In this document: in pieces, positions 43,645 through 55,394 of the stretch | Position numbering within the stretch: position 1 is the stretch's first letter | How the letters are laid out: the number at the start of each line of letters is the position of its first letter | Source of the DNA: Cornus controversa | Taxonomy: Eukaryota > Streptophyta > Magnoliopsida > Cornales > Cornaceae | NCBI GenBank assembly: GCA_026545225.1 | Contig: CM048847.1 | Location: 15,495,835-15,559,834 of the forward strand | DNA length: 64,000 nt | Direction of reading: 5' to 3' | Position numbers and translations under genes: made by a program | The notes under the pieces: model-generated | Database searches by the model: none | Told to the model about the DNA's origin: nothing | What the model saw: only the letters and a program-made list of their open reading frames with translations

Positions 43645-43815
43645 TTATGGGAGGCATGTCAGGATTGCCTAATACCTAATAAGGTATCTGTACATTATAT
43701 TTGGAGGCATGTCAGGATTGCCTAATACCTAATAAGGTATCTGTACATTATATTTGGAGGCATGTCAGGATTGCCTAATACCTAATAAGGTATATGTACA
43801 TTATATTTGGGGCAT
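43645..43815 (+). repeat. Minisatellite array 2 (about 3 units)
   Basis: Units of about 53 bp: GGAGGCATGTCAGGATTGCC, TAATACCTAATAAGGTATCT, GTACATTATATTT. They are almost identical to each other. The hairpin core is ATACCT-AATA-AGGTAT. Confidence 0.9.
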
Positions 43816-44757
43816 GTCTCAGGTATGAGTGTCGGACACGGGTGAGTGTCTAGGGGTCGGATTCGTCTATTTATCAAATTATAGGACACGAGGACACATA
43901 TTAGAAGTGTCCAAAAATTAGACACGGGTACTTGGACACGACATATAAACCATTTTCTCTAAAATTGAAATACCAAAGTCAGAAAGATTAAACTTAAATT
44001 TATTTTTTTTCCTTTTTCTAAATATGTGTAAAAAAGAAAAGTAACTAAATATGTGTCAAAGTAAAAAAGGTGTGTAAAAATGTTAAAAGTAAAAAAAAAG
44101 ATGTGTAAAAGTACTCCGTAACTTCTTGTTGGAATGCAGTCAAAAATATTACTTGTGGCTAAAATTATAAGTAACTAGAGTAAGTTAAAATTTTTGAAAA
44201 TGGTATAGCAAGTAAAGTCAAAGTGTGGTATGGCTGGATGGTTTCACCAAAAATAAACGTTAACCATTGATTTATTAACAAGTGGAGCTAACTTCTATCT
44301 AATTTTTGAAGTGTGGTACAACTGGTTCATTAACACGTGGAGTAACCCACATATATTACAGTAGGTTTATAACATGCGTCATAAGGTTAGGCAAAAATGT
44401 ATATATATTATAACATATGCGTGAAGTACACACTCAGGAAGGTACAAAAATTTAGGCAGTCGCAGTGCGTAAATGGCAGTCATCTTCTACTTCTCAAAAC
44501 CATATTGTCGAATCCAACCACAATTTTTGAAGCAAAGGGCTTCCTACCACCGTGAATGGTAGCCAATTGAACATATAAATCATAGAAAATTTTCTAATCC
44601 TTCACAAGCATCAACCCACACATACTTTTATGTGTTTTTGTGGTCAGTCATGTCCAATAGAGAAAATGAGGAGTCCAACCTATATCTTGTGTCGGTGTTG
44701 GTGTCGTGTCGTGTCGACATGGGTACTCTCACTGGCACCGGTGAGTCCAGGTAACAC
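43816..44757. mobile_element. GTGTCG-rich non-autonomous element, third copy
   Basis: It starts near GAGTGTCGGACACGGGTGAG and ends near TGTCGTGTCGTGTCGACATG and CCGGTGAGTCCAGG. The ends are rich in GTGTC/GACAC words in both orientations, as in the element at 33037. The interior is AT-rich and non-coding. No flanking duplication is clear. Confidence 0.5.
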
Positions 44758-46168
44758 AAGTTGGATCAAGAACTAATGAGGAACTATCATAAGAGTTTGA
44801 AGCCAGCTAGAGTTGCTTTGAAGGTAGAAATTAGGAAATCTTATGAAACTATTTTGTGGCCATTTATGGAGGCTACTCTCAAGGCTTTTAACTTACCTGA
44901 TGTGATGGTTAAGTGGATCATGGCTTGCATGACTACTCAAAAATTCTCGGTTAATATTAATGGTTGCTTGGAGGGTACTTTGCTAGTGGAAGGGGCTTAA
45001 GACAAGGGGATCCAATGTCTCCTTACCTATTTGTAAGGGGTATGGAAATTCTTACAGGAATGCTGAGGCAGAGTATAGCTCAGAATGGTTTTATCTATCA
45101 TTGGAAGTGTGCTCCATAAGCTATTTTTAGCCTAATTTTTGTTAATGATCTGTTGTTGTTCTTTGCTGGAGATCCCACTTCAGTCAACCTACTAATGAAC
45201 GTTTTACATGAGTTTGGAGCCATTTTAGGGTTGAAGCTAAATAATGCTAAGAGTTTGATGTTTTGTGCTGGGTTATCAGAAGATATTAAGTTACAGATTC
45301 TAAATGCCTTGAGCTTCCAACAAGGGGAATTACCTATGCAATACCTTGGAGTCCCCCTTCTTTCTTCAAAACTTAAGGCTGAGCATTGTGAGTCCCTGGT
45401 TCATAAGATTACAGGAGGAGTCCAATCATGGACTAGTAAGTACCTTTCTTTTGGGGGGAAGATTGCAATTAATTAATGTTGTCTTGTTCTCTACTCAAGT
45501 GTATTGGGCATCAACTTTTGTGCTTCCTAAAGCTGTTATGAAAGAGATTAGTGCCATAATGAGAAAATTTCTGTGGAAGGGGCCTGATATGAGGTTGGGG
45601 GGTGAAAAGATTGCTTGGATGGATGTGTGTCATCCTATGCAGGAGGGTGGTTTAGGTATAAAAGATGTCACTATCTGGAATACTGCAGTTATGGCCAAGC
45701 ATGTTTGGAGAGTGGTGCAGCCAAATTCCACCTCTCTTTGGGTTGTTTGGGTTAACCAACATCTCCTAAAGGGTAGAAACTTTTGGAGTATTAAAGTCCC
45801 TTTAGATTGTACCTGGTATGATTATTGGTTGCCTAATGGGCCTTTAAATACTCAATTCCATAGAAGGATGATAACTGATTCAGGTTTGGGGGAAGATGTT
45901 AGGGTTGCAGCTGTTATTCTGAATAATAGTTGGCATTGGCCTTCTACAAACACCATGGAGTGGATGATCCCTGTGAAGTAGTATTACCAGAAGGTTTTCA
46001 TCCTTGTACTATTGTTTCGGACAAAGTTCTATTAAGTCTACTTGGGAAGAGTTAAGGCACAAACTAAGGCCAGTAAACTGGGTAGATGTTGTGTGGTTTC
46101 CTACTGCCATACCTAGGTATACATTCATGTTGTGGCTTGTAATTCAGAACAGGATTTTGACTCAATAT
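44758..46168 (+). pseudogene. L1-type LINE reverse transcriptase fragment, different clade
   Basis: Motifs in order: ARVALKVEIRKSYETILWPF (motif A, with the catalytic Asp of D-x-x-K-A-Y-D replaced by Glu), [20 protein letters not shown], then in other frames [12 protein letters not shown]-like and FVNDLLLFFAGDPTSV (the Y/FVDD motif with Asn for the first Asp), GLKLNNAKSLMFCAGL, LPMQYLGVPLLSSKL, RKFLWKGPDM and EEGGLGIKDV-like text, ending with WFPTAIPRYTFMLWL of the zinc-binding domain. It lacks the endonuclease and the 3' end; the LTR-type repeat at 46169 cuts it. The loss of two catalytic Asp residues and several stops show it is dead. Confidence 0.85.
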
Positions 46169-46917
46169 ATAATACCTCAGAATTTTGACGTCATTTACTT
46201 TAATTTAAATGCCTTTATATTTTTTATCATTTTATGTGAATTGCTTTGCTTTATTTTTTTTAATCATTTTATGTGAATTGCTTTTCCTTTATATTCTTAT
46301 CATTTCATGTGAATTGTTAAGTTTGATATTTTATCATTTCATGTGAATTGTTTGGTATGTATACATTTTATTAGTTTATGTGAATTGCATTGCCTTTATA
46401 TTTCTTTTATCATTTCATAAGAATTGTTTTATTGATTGTGTATTATGTGTTTTAAATTTTTAAATGCTTTGGATTGGGCTGGGGAGGAGTCTGGGCTGGA
46501 ATGGTTGGGCTAGGGGTATGCTTAAGTTGATGGCCAAGGTTATGGTTATATTATTTTATTTTTCTTTTATTTAGTTTATTTGGTTTTTAGAAAAAATAGA
46601 ATAATAATAATTAAGACAAAAGAAAAGAGGAGGCTAGGGTTTCTGCCGTTGGCTTTACACACAGAAACCAAGAGAGTAAACGAAAGAGAGAATGGAGTGA
46701 AGGAGCGATCGGGTGAATGAGTTTTTGAATCGTCAAAGAGGCAAGTTCGATTCTTCTTTTCCCCTTTGAATCTGTATGCATAATCTAAGTCCTAAGGTGT
46801 TTAATTGGTTTTTGCATAGTTTAATTTTCTTTATGTATTATTTTTGGGTATAAGATTGATTATGTAATCTGTGATTTTATGTATAATGCGGTCTCCGTGA
46901 GCTTATGAATTGGCAGC

Positions 46918-46920
<3 letters not shown>
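46169..46920 (+). mobile_element. LTR-type repeat, forward copy, first part
   Basis: It begins TATAATACCTCAGAATTTTG (compare TGTAATACCCCAGAATTTTG in the reverse copy), then tandem ATCATTTTATGTGAATTG-type units (46220-46420), and a leader with GGGTTTCTGCCGTTGGC and GAATGAGTTTTTGAATCGTC. The copy continues after the nested LTR element at about 49704. It interrupts the L1 fragment at its left. Confidence 0.6.
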
Positions 46921-46979
<59 letters not shown>

Positions 46980-46985
46980 CATACA
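46921..46985. repeat. (TA)n then (CATA)n microsatellite
   Basis: About 54 bp of pure AT dinucleotides are followed by ACATACATACATA. A matching CATACATACATATATATA tract continues after the nested element at 49699, showing that the insertion was made in this microsatellite. Confidence 0.9.
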
Positions 46986-47002
46986 TATGTGTTGGGACAT
47001 AC

Positions 47003-49698
47003 TGTCACGCCCCAGAACCCGGATCGCCGAGACTCCTCCTGACTGGCCCGAATCCCGAGTGTGAACCCGTTCACTCAACCCCATGAATGACCTTAACCAC
47101 ACTCAGACGATAGTATCAAGCTCTGATACCAGGCTGTCACGCCCCAATTTCTGGTTCTCCTAAAATCCGAGGGTGAATAGTGTTATCACATCATCACCTC
47201 ACAGCAATCCTGTACAAATGCAGAAGCTTAAATCTATCCTTGCACATGGATATACATATCTCGATGTCAACCAACTACTACGGGCCTAAACCATGCCAAG
47301 CTTGCATAACCAACTAGAGGTATCCTATAACTTTTCAGACATATGATCCTGTGTGAATGGAATCTGAATCTTAAACCAATTCCATTGGATAGGGAATTCA
47401 AATATACTCAAGTTTAAAAAAAGAATCGTCTAATTATGATTTGAAACAAAGAAGATATGCCCGTTCGAAGTTGGGTAAAATTTGTGAGTTCCTGTTGTAA
47501 AAGAGCTCGAGCGCTTTTAAAAAAGGATCGAGCGCTTTCACTCTAGAAGCTAGACCCCTAGGTCTTTTACAAGGCGATCGAGCGCTGTTAATACAGAAGC
47601 AAAAATTCTATAACCTGTACTTGGCCAATTTCCAACATGACTTCAAATTCAAATTTCTCTCAAACCGTAGATCCGTTTGATCCAAAATTGGACATGGATC
47701 ATCCTCAATATATCTAGTTTCCAACTCAATTTGAAACACCTAAAAATCCAACTCAGAACTTGGATTATACTCAAATCAACGGTTATAGTTCATATTTTGA
47801 ATTCTTGCACTAAAACATACATATCTTACACAATTTAAGTCCAAACCTGCTCCATGACCTATCAAATTGAAACTCATACAATCCTCCTTCCATACATATA
47901 AGTAAACTACCATAAAAACATTTATAGAAAAGTGGATTATGCCCCGAACACATAGAATCCCAAACATAGACATTGTGTTCCAACAAACATCGAATATATT
48001 CAACCCTTAAGAGTGTACATAGGTCACACATGGTGATTACATATGAAGTTCAAATAAACCAACATAATTCAAATGTAAATACAACATCTTTATTATAGTC
48101 CACATGCTACAAACTAGTATGGACGTCTATTTACATCTCAAAAGGTCAAAGTCCAAAAATGGAACCTGGTAAGGTCCATAGGGCTATTCATACTTCATCC
48201 TCCATTGGGGCTTTATCTGAAAAATTTATATAAATAGGGGATGAGCACCACTATGGCTTAGTAGGAATGATCCACCCAACTCTACTCTAACTCAGGCGGC
48301 CATGCATGGATGCATATGAAATCATTACATTTCTACATGACAGTTATCCATGCTTTTTACTCATAAACAATCATGTTTTTCCAAAATATGCATGATGCTT
48401 TACATTTCAATGCATATACATTTATATATTAAATTGGACAAGTCACAATTAAAATATATAACTCACACCACATAAATCCGAAAATCAATTCGAAGGGGCG
48501 CTCAAATCAAATCAGTAGTAAGGGTCCCATTGGCACCCAAACTCTGCTTACGCTTCTCGATTCACTATTCTGATGAATGCGATACCCGCTTGGCCAAGTT
48601 TTGGGTCTTTCACCCTAGGGATCCATGCCCTTATCTTAATTCTTACACTCCTGCTCCAAAACTCGTCACATAGTGCATGTTATCACATAATGCACATATT
48701 CCATACAATGAAATGCATTTTATCAAATCAATGCATTTTCTTCCTGAAAATAACATGTCACAATGTTATTCCACTCATATCATGAGAATCATCATGTTCA
48801 TGCAATTTTCAAGTAAATCATATCTTTTATGCATCTTTCTATATAAAAACTCAGATTTATATATTTTCATCAAATGAAAACAATTTCAATAATTAGCATA
48901 CATGGTCTCGATATCACGTATGCGACATATATAAGCCCTAACTAACATGTTAGACATATATACATGCACAAATCACATTATCATATATATATATACATGT
49001 ACACAAAACTCTAAACTTAAGAAATCTCAACCTATCTTTCATGTCACAATAAAAGGACCTATAGAATCAAAGTAAAGATGATTCTAGCACCCCTACCTCA
49101 AATCTTAAGCTTATAAGTGGGAGACCAAATTTTCACCAAGCTTCAAACTCCTCCAACCGTGACTTTCCACCAATTAAATCGAAGAGGAGAGTGAGGGAAA
49201 CAACTTTTGTTCTTGGCTTTACCCTCAAATCTCATTTCTTGGCCCCCAAATTGTAGAGAGAAGGAGAAAGAGAAAAGTTGTAGAGAGAGAGTAGGAGCCG
49301 GATGTAGAGAGAGAGAGAAGTGAAATCTGATATTTTTTTCTCTCTTTACACACATATATATCATATATATTATATATATTTGCCCCTTTACAACTAAACC
49401 CTCCATCTCTCCCTTATTTGCTCCTTGTTATGGGCCTTTTGCACTTATTTGCAAACTAGCCTTTTCTCACTTTTCAAAACTTCACTTATGTCCTTAAACT
49501 TACATTCATACCCCCACACCACTCTCTAGAGTTCGTAGTTATTTTTTCGGGTTACCCGAACCAATTCCGGTCTCACACCCGTAACCGAAAACATGAAAAG
49601 ATCATTTAATTCCGCTAAGCATGTCATTAAGCGACTAATCATGCTTAAAATTCACTTAAACTTTAGTTATAACTCAAAAAAAAATTTGGGTCGTTACA
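47003..49698 (-). mobile_element. LTR element, reduced, with 5-bp target duplication CATAC
   Basis: The ends are TG...CA (TGTCACGCCCC at 47003; GGGTCGTTACA ending 49698). They are flanked by CATAC at 46998-47002 and 49699-49703. On the minus strand, 49698-47135 behaves as an LTR of about 2.56 kb, beginning TGTAACGACCC and ending GGGGCGTGACA. It is followed after three bases by TGGTATCAGAGC (47131-47120), the standard initiator-Met-tRNA primer binding site, and about 100 bp later by a second GGGGCGTGACA at the outer edge. No gag or pol is present, so it is a reduced, non-coding copy. The intact duplication indicates a fairly recent insertion. TATATA and poly-T tracts occur within the LTR. Confidence 0.75.
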
Positions 49699-49703
49699 CA
49701 TAC

Positions 49704-51040
49704 ATACATATATATAGGTATACACACATATATATATATATATGATGTACATGAGAATATATTGAACAAATCTGTGATTGATTAAGGTTTCAAATTCGTG
49801 GTTTTTGTGTTGTTGTTGATTGGGTAACTCACCCTTGAGCATTCGAGAATGAATCATAAAGGAATTTAAGTTTAAGTTTTTGAAATTTCGCGAAGAACAC
49901 TAGAACTTGTGAATTGGGGGTTTTCGATTTGGGCCATTTTTGATAGGTCTTTTAGTACCAATGGGTAGAGGGGATCAAGAGGAGAAGATTGGTATGAAAA
50001 TTGGGGTGAACGGAAGCCTGAAGACGCCAGAAAATAGGCCAAAAAAGCCCCCAACATGTTGGGGAAGAAGCACCAGCAGGCGCATGACCCCCACGCGCTC
50101 CGCCGGTGCATGGGGGCGCGTCCTAAATTTTTTGATATTTTTTTTGAATTTTTGAAATTTTTGGAAAAACTTGAAAATTCAAAAAAATCATTTTTTAAAA
50201 ATACTTTTATGCTTCCAAAAATTCCCAAAATTTTATTGTAACTTCCTGGAAGTTCAATGAACTTGGATTTAATTTTTCATGTTAAAATAAGCTATCCTTG
50301 TAGTTCAATTGATTTTTAAAGTGTCCAAAAGTTGGGTTTTTCATCTTCTTTGATTTTAGAAAATACTTTTATAATTCCAAAAATTCCCAACTTTTTATTG
50401 TAACTTTCTGGAGGTTAAATGCACTTGGGTTTAAATTTTCATCTTGAAATGAACTTCCCTTGGAGTTCATTTGATTTTTAAAGTGTCTAAAAGTTGAGTT
50501 TTCACCTTCTTTTATTTTTAGAAAATATTTTAAAATTCCATAAAATTCTAAAAAAGTTTAGGTAACTTTATAGGATTAAAATGCAGCTGGGTTTTAAATT
50601 TCGAGTGAAAAGGAGTTTCCTTTGAGGTTGTATCAATTGTATAAGTATGCCTCTGACTATGTTTTATTTGTCTCTTATTAGAAAATATTTATTTTAAATT
50701 TCCGAGAATATCAAAAAATTTCCAAGATGTTTAAACATGATTTTAGGAATAGAATAGACTGAGAACTTAAATTCAAGGTAGGTTTTAGCTCCCCTGAAGG
50801 TAGATAAACTGGACGTTTAATTGGGTGGTTGCTTCTAAAATGGATTATTGTGTTATTTGATTTATTTGAATGTATTTTCCTTTAAAGATATAAATGCCCA
50901 TGAAATACTTGATTATAGTTTACTTGTGAATGATTTATCTTATGGTGATAATTTCATATCGGATAATTTGAATTACTTTGTTTGTGCAAATTAAAAACAT
51001 AATGCACCTTGTTTATTTTATGTTTCATATTGGGAAGGTA
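49704..51040 (+). mobile_element. LTR-type repeat, forward copy, second part
   Basis: It continues the copy begun at 46169. It has a G+C-rich stretch at about 50030-50120 and three imperfect tandem segments of about 150 bp (50190-50580), each with AATTCCCAA or a variant, TTTTATTGTAAC, a TGCACTTGGG-like word and TTTTTAAAGTGTC. The same series is inverted at 39740-39960. There is no coding domain. Confidence 0.55.
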
Positions 51041-51044
51041 TCTA

Positions 51045-51375
51045 TATATTATATTTGGCATGTCAGGATTGCCAATACCTAATAAGGTATCTATTCATTA
51101 TATTTGGCATGTCAGGATTACCCGATGTGTCAGGATCGCCCATACCTAATAAGGTATCTATTCATTATATTTGGCATGTCAGGATTGCTCGGCGTGTCAG
51201 AATTGCCCATACCTAATAAGGTATCTATACATTATATTTGGCATGTTAGGATTACCCGACGTATCAGGATCGCCCATACCTAATAAGGTATCTATAAATT
51301 ATATTTGGCATGTCAGGATCGCCCATACCTAATAAGGTATCTATACATTATATTGGCATGTGAGGATTGCCTAGA
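51045..51375 (+). repeat. Minisatellite array 3 (about 6 units)
   Basis: The units combine TTATATTTGGCATGTCAGGA, TTGCC or TCGCC, and CATACCTAATAAGGTATCTA. Spacing varies between about 50 and 72 bp because some units have an added CGACGTGTCAGGATC-like segment. The hairpin ATACCT-AATA-AGGTAT is kept in all of them. A single further ATACCTATTAAGGTAT lies near 51525. Confidence 0.9.
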
Positions 51376-51379
51376 TTTA

Positions 51380-52850
51380 ATAAAATGCATGCATATGTTT
51401 CTTTATTTTGAACTTAACGAATGTGTTCATTGTGGAATGATAAGGGTTTGTTGGGACAATGTATAAGATGATTTGATTTATAAAAACATGAACTAGGTAG
51501 GGAATGACTAGTATGTATATACCTATACCTATTAAGGTATCAAAAGATAAAATGGTGGCATGTTAGGATTGCTTAAACTTGATATTATTTCATGTTATGT
51601 TTATTTCTGCTGAACTTAAAGAATGTGTTCACTTTTGCATAATAAGGATTTGGGTGGAACATTATAAATAATGACTGTTGTTTTGGAAACATGAAACTGG
51701 ATAAAAGAATGACTTGTATGCAGATGATTTACAAAATTGTGTGATCTAGTTGGATCTTAACCCATTGGTAGTTCTGCACTGCTCTGCCAAGTCGGTTAAA
51801 TATCCTTCATTTCGCTCGAGCTACTATTTTCTGTCTAGCATGCCATAAAATTTATTTTAGTAGATTAGTAGCCAAGGCCAGAGAGGATTCATTAACCTCG
51901 TATTCTTGGTCAGCAATTGACACTTTCCCAGGCCTTACCTATGCATGAAACCCATTCCACTCATCATTTTTATTGTGCATATTTATCCTATTCGATCTAG
52001 TAGTTTAAACTGGTGGAGAGGGGAAGGGGTGTAAATCATTGGTACTATACTTGTTTTTTGTTGGAATTTTTTTATTATTCAGGTAATTAGTGCTTGTGTT
52101 ATTTTTGTAATTGCTGCTTACACAATAATATAAATAGATGGGTTATAGAGTTATCAGTCTTATTCTCCAACCCTTTTTCTTACACCTCCTTCTCTCTCTC
52201 CAGTCTCCCCCCTCCCTCTCTTTATTTCTCACCCTCTCTTCTCCCTCCTTCCCCCCCTCTCTCTCTGCGCTGAAGTCAGGGTTTGTACTATGACATAAGC
52301 ATTGGTACAGTCAGTTTGAGCTGAAACTAACATGGATTGATTTGTCTCCTAATTCTAAGACTAGTAGTAAATTTTTCAAGTTTTTTTATAGTTATCTTGA
52401 TGGTTTTTTGGCTTTTTGAAGTATTTTCGAAAAAATAGGTCTGTTGTTTGTGATATACCATTTGGCTATTTTTGGGCTGGACTCTTTTTTGTACTATTTA
52501 ATGCTATGGGGTGCACCTAGGCCATGTTTGTCTCCTTGAGTTCATTGCATCTTGATTGCAGTACGAAGATTTTTTTTCCTTAGATTGGAGGGGTGACTAC
52601 TATATCCCTGTATTTCTCATATTGAGCTTGTTGGATTTTTCCTTCTTGTTGTGTCTGGTTGCTGGTTTGCAGCATTGTTAGCTTGTGGAGTCACTTCAGG
52701 CATGTTTCAGTTTTTTTAGAGCTAGTGTTCATATCTCTGTGATATCATTCTTGGGTTTTAACTTCTATATCCTGTTAGTTCTGCCCCAATGGCTATGCAG
52801 ACACATCAAAGGTGAGTGCAATTCTATTAGTAGCGAGGCAAGGGAATATT
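51380..52850. other. AT-rich repeat tail and possible LTR leader
   Basis: 51380-52020 continues in the style of the LTR-type repeat. TATAAATAG at 52129-52137 is followed by a pyrimidine-rich tract (52160-52265) and, near 52295, CATTGGTACAGTC, which may be a worn primer binding site. This suggests an old copia-type LTR and leader before the gag trace at 52860. No gene is visible. Confidence 0.4.
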
Positions 52851-52859
52851 GTTATGTAT

Positions 52860-53575
52860 GACTCTTGTAGATAATCTGTCCCTTCGGATTGATCTAGTAA
52901 TGTTGGATGGGAGCAATTATTTGGCTTGGAAACTATAAGTACAAGCTTTTGGCTTGGATGGATACTTGACAGGACAAGTAAGAAGCCGAAGCAATCTGAC
53001 CCTTTTTATGATCACTTGGATGGATACTTGATCGGGCAAGTAAGAAGCCGAAGCAATCTGACCCTTTTTATGATCACCGGTGATGTCCAGGCGTGTTGTG
53101 TTGTGTTGTGATAGTAGTGTGAAGTTTCATGATTAATCAAGAAGGAATGAGTGTATAATTTTCTAGTTGGCCTCAATACAGAGTATGATTAGATTTAAAT
53201 CCATTATCTTTCTTATGACAATCTTTTGTGTATCTTGAGCCGGATGAGAGCCAGAGGAGTGCTACTATCCAAATTTCAGAGCTTGACCCAAGATATATCT
53301 TCTTTTGTCACTCTTCCTCAAAGGCTGAGGCACGCTATAGATACTTGTTGGAAATTTCATGGTTGGGACAAGGTGTTGGAAGTATGCCTGAGCTTTTAAA
53401 GGTTGTATCTCATCCCAACATTGCGGATACTGTAGAGGAGATACAGACATTTCAATGATTGATGGCTCATCTTGATACTCTATCTCAAGGTTGTCAGGAT
53501 CAGGGTTCAACACAGAATTGACTGGGGTTCCATTGGATTGGGATCAAGGATTATAAGATTCTCACTGATTCATCA
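52860..53575 (+). pseudogene. Trace of a Ty1-copia gag region
   Basis: RIDLVMLDGSNYLAWKL near 52890 matches the L-x-G-x-N-Y-x-x-W start of copia-type gag proteins. The rest is strongly decayed, with short matches such as GWILDRTSKKP. It is a broken fossil. The PTPA copy follows closely. Confidence 0.5.
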
Positions 53576-53602
53576 TCTACTACTCATCTCCACCATTTCC
53601 AA

Positions 53603-54760
53603 ATGGATCCCCATGAAAACTCTCCTCTCGACAAGCAAGAACCACACCCAAAAACCCCATCACCATCACCACCACAACCCCACGCTGCTGCTACAACCTG
53701 CTACAACTGCGATGGACCCACCGCCTTCCTGCCACCTGCAGCATGGTTCGAAGTCTCTCCACCGCCCACTTACCACCCCATACGCGCCCCAGCCATTAAT
53801 CTCCCACCAAACTCCAACACCATCATCTTTGTCCCCGTCCCACAACCCCAAAAAGTCCCCATCGTTTCTCCTCCCTACCAATTCCAAACCCCAACCAAGA
53901 AAATCCACACCCAAGACGACCTCCACCACTTCCACTTCTCCGATTCCAGCAACAATTTCCTCAACTTCGTTGTTGTTGCCCTCAGCAAATCCATCCGCAG
54001 CCACAAGATCTCTGATTCTTGCCACTAATCCACCACTATCAATTCAATTATATCCGTCATCAAAACCCTAATTCAATCCGTCAACGACATTCCTCCGCTC
54101 CCACAATCCTCCCGGTACGGCAATTTGGAATACAGAACTTGGCACAATCACATGGTCGACAATGCAGAGTTGTTTATGCTCTGATTCCTCCCAGAAAATC
54201 TTCAATCCACCACTGTCGAGCTCGTCCCTTACTTTGCTTACAGTTTTGGGAATTCAAGCCGGATTGATTATGGTACAGGTCATGAAACCAATTTTGCTGC
54301 TTAGTTGTATTGTCTAGCAAGGTTAGGGGTAATCATACATGAGGATTACCAAGCTGTTGTGTCTAGGGTTTTAGTTAGGTATCTTGAATTGATGAGAAAG
54401 TTGCAGTTGGTATATTGTCTCGAGCTTGCACGGTCACATGGTGTTTGGGGACTCGATGATTATCATTTTCTGCCATTTATATTCTGGTCATCGCAGTTGA
54501 TTAGCCACAAATACAAGAAACCCAAGTCAATTCATAATGAGGATATACTCGTGAACTGTTTGAATAAGTATCTTTATCTTTCGGGCATTGGCGCATTGCC
54601 TTCGTCAAGAAGGGGCCGTTTGTCGAGCACTCGCCGTTGTTGGTTGATATTAGCGGCGTGGCAACTTGGAACAAGGTGAATAGTGGAATGCTGAAGATGT
54701 ATAAGGTAGAGGTATCCTTATTATGCAGCATTTCTGGCTGACTCATCAGATGGTATGTCT
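53603..54760 (+). pseudogene. PTPA: PP2A activator (PTPA) retrocopy
   Basis: From ATG 53603 one frame reads MDPHENSPLDKQEPHPKTP, a Pro-rich plant N-terminus, then KKIHTQDDLHHFHFSDSSNN, YGNLEYRTWHNHMVDNAE, SSRIDYGTGHETNFAA, VWGLDDYHFLPFIF and KPKSIHNEDIL. These are the PTPA fold and its D-Y-G-T-G-H-E motif. PTPA is a peptidyl-prolyl isomerase-like protein that activates protein phosphatase 2A. Three premature stops (TAA after SDSCH, TGA after AELFML, TAG after TNFAA) each differ from the expected Gln, Arg and Trp codons by one transition. A frameshift follows near 54590. About 1.1 kb of coding text without an intron suggests a processed copy; no A-tail is evident, and GTATGT after 54747 could be a retained donor. 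Confidence 0.85.
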
Positions 54761-55105
54761 TTGTTTCTTTGTTCTTTATTTATTATTTTATCGTATGAAT
54801 AATAAGTACTTTGAATGTTTCTTGTGCTTTAGAAAATTAGGTAATTTTGGTCTTTTAAAATCAAATAGAGTCAAAAAATTGAAATTCTTATATATTAATT
54901 TTAATCTATTTGATTGGAAGGTTATCATTCTTAGCGTGCGACTTTCTTATTTTCTTATATATATATATATATATATTATTTTTCGCGAGTGGTGCCTTTT
55001 AGCTTTGACAATATGTGTTTGAGCAGTTTTCCTTTCATCAATCCTTGGGGTTATATTGGGGACTAAACCTATACTGGAAGGATGGGAAGGTTATAATATC
55101 ATGAA
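54761..55105. other. AT-rich stretch after the PTPA copy
   Basis: It holds a (TA)n run near 54957-54977 and nothing else I can identify. Confidence 0.5.
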
Positions 55106-55109
55106 GAGA

Positions 55110-55375
55110 CTTTATAATTGAATTTAATCTAATGGTGTCCAATAAAGAGGTGTTTGGTGATCTTAGTTTCTCTAAGAATGATCTCTTCTGGAAGATTGAT
55201 TTAATTGAGATGGTAGAGGACTAATTTAAATCACTAAAGCAGATGTGGATCAGAGGATTTTTTTTTGAAAGGTGAGCTAGGAGTAGTAGTTTGGAAGAAG
55301 AGATTTGTTGTAGGAAAAAGTGGAGGATTGGATGGATTAAGGAAGGGGATGGAAATACTTCTCTCTCATGTTAGG
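55110..55375 (+). pseudogene. L1 fragment: region between endonuclease and RT
   Basis: The plus strand reads NKEVFGDLSFSKNDLFWKID, then, after an A/T insertion, SSSLEEEICCRKKWRIGWIK and EGDGNTS. This matches WNKEVFG...IxWRQKSRxxWLKEGDxNT of plant L1 proteins. It is a scrap with stops. Confidence 0.7.
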
Positions 55376-55394
55376 ACATATTGCCAGGTGGTGT

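Noticed and set aside
46860-47102. Open frame with a long Tyr-Ile repeat
   Set aside because: It is a translation of the (TA)n microsatellite.
43645-51375. Regular repeats with palindromic cores, at first sight CRISPR-like
   Set aside because: Units are tandem without unique spacers, the genome is a plant, and no cas genes exist. They are minisatellites.
53666-54025. 119-residue minus-strand Gly/Val-rich frame
   Set aside because: It is the antisense shadow of the Pro-rich PTPA N-terminus.
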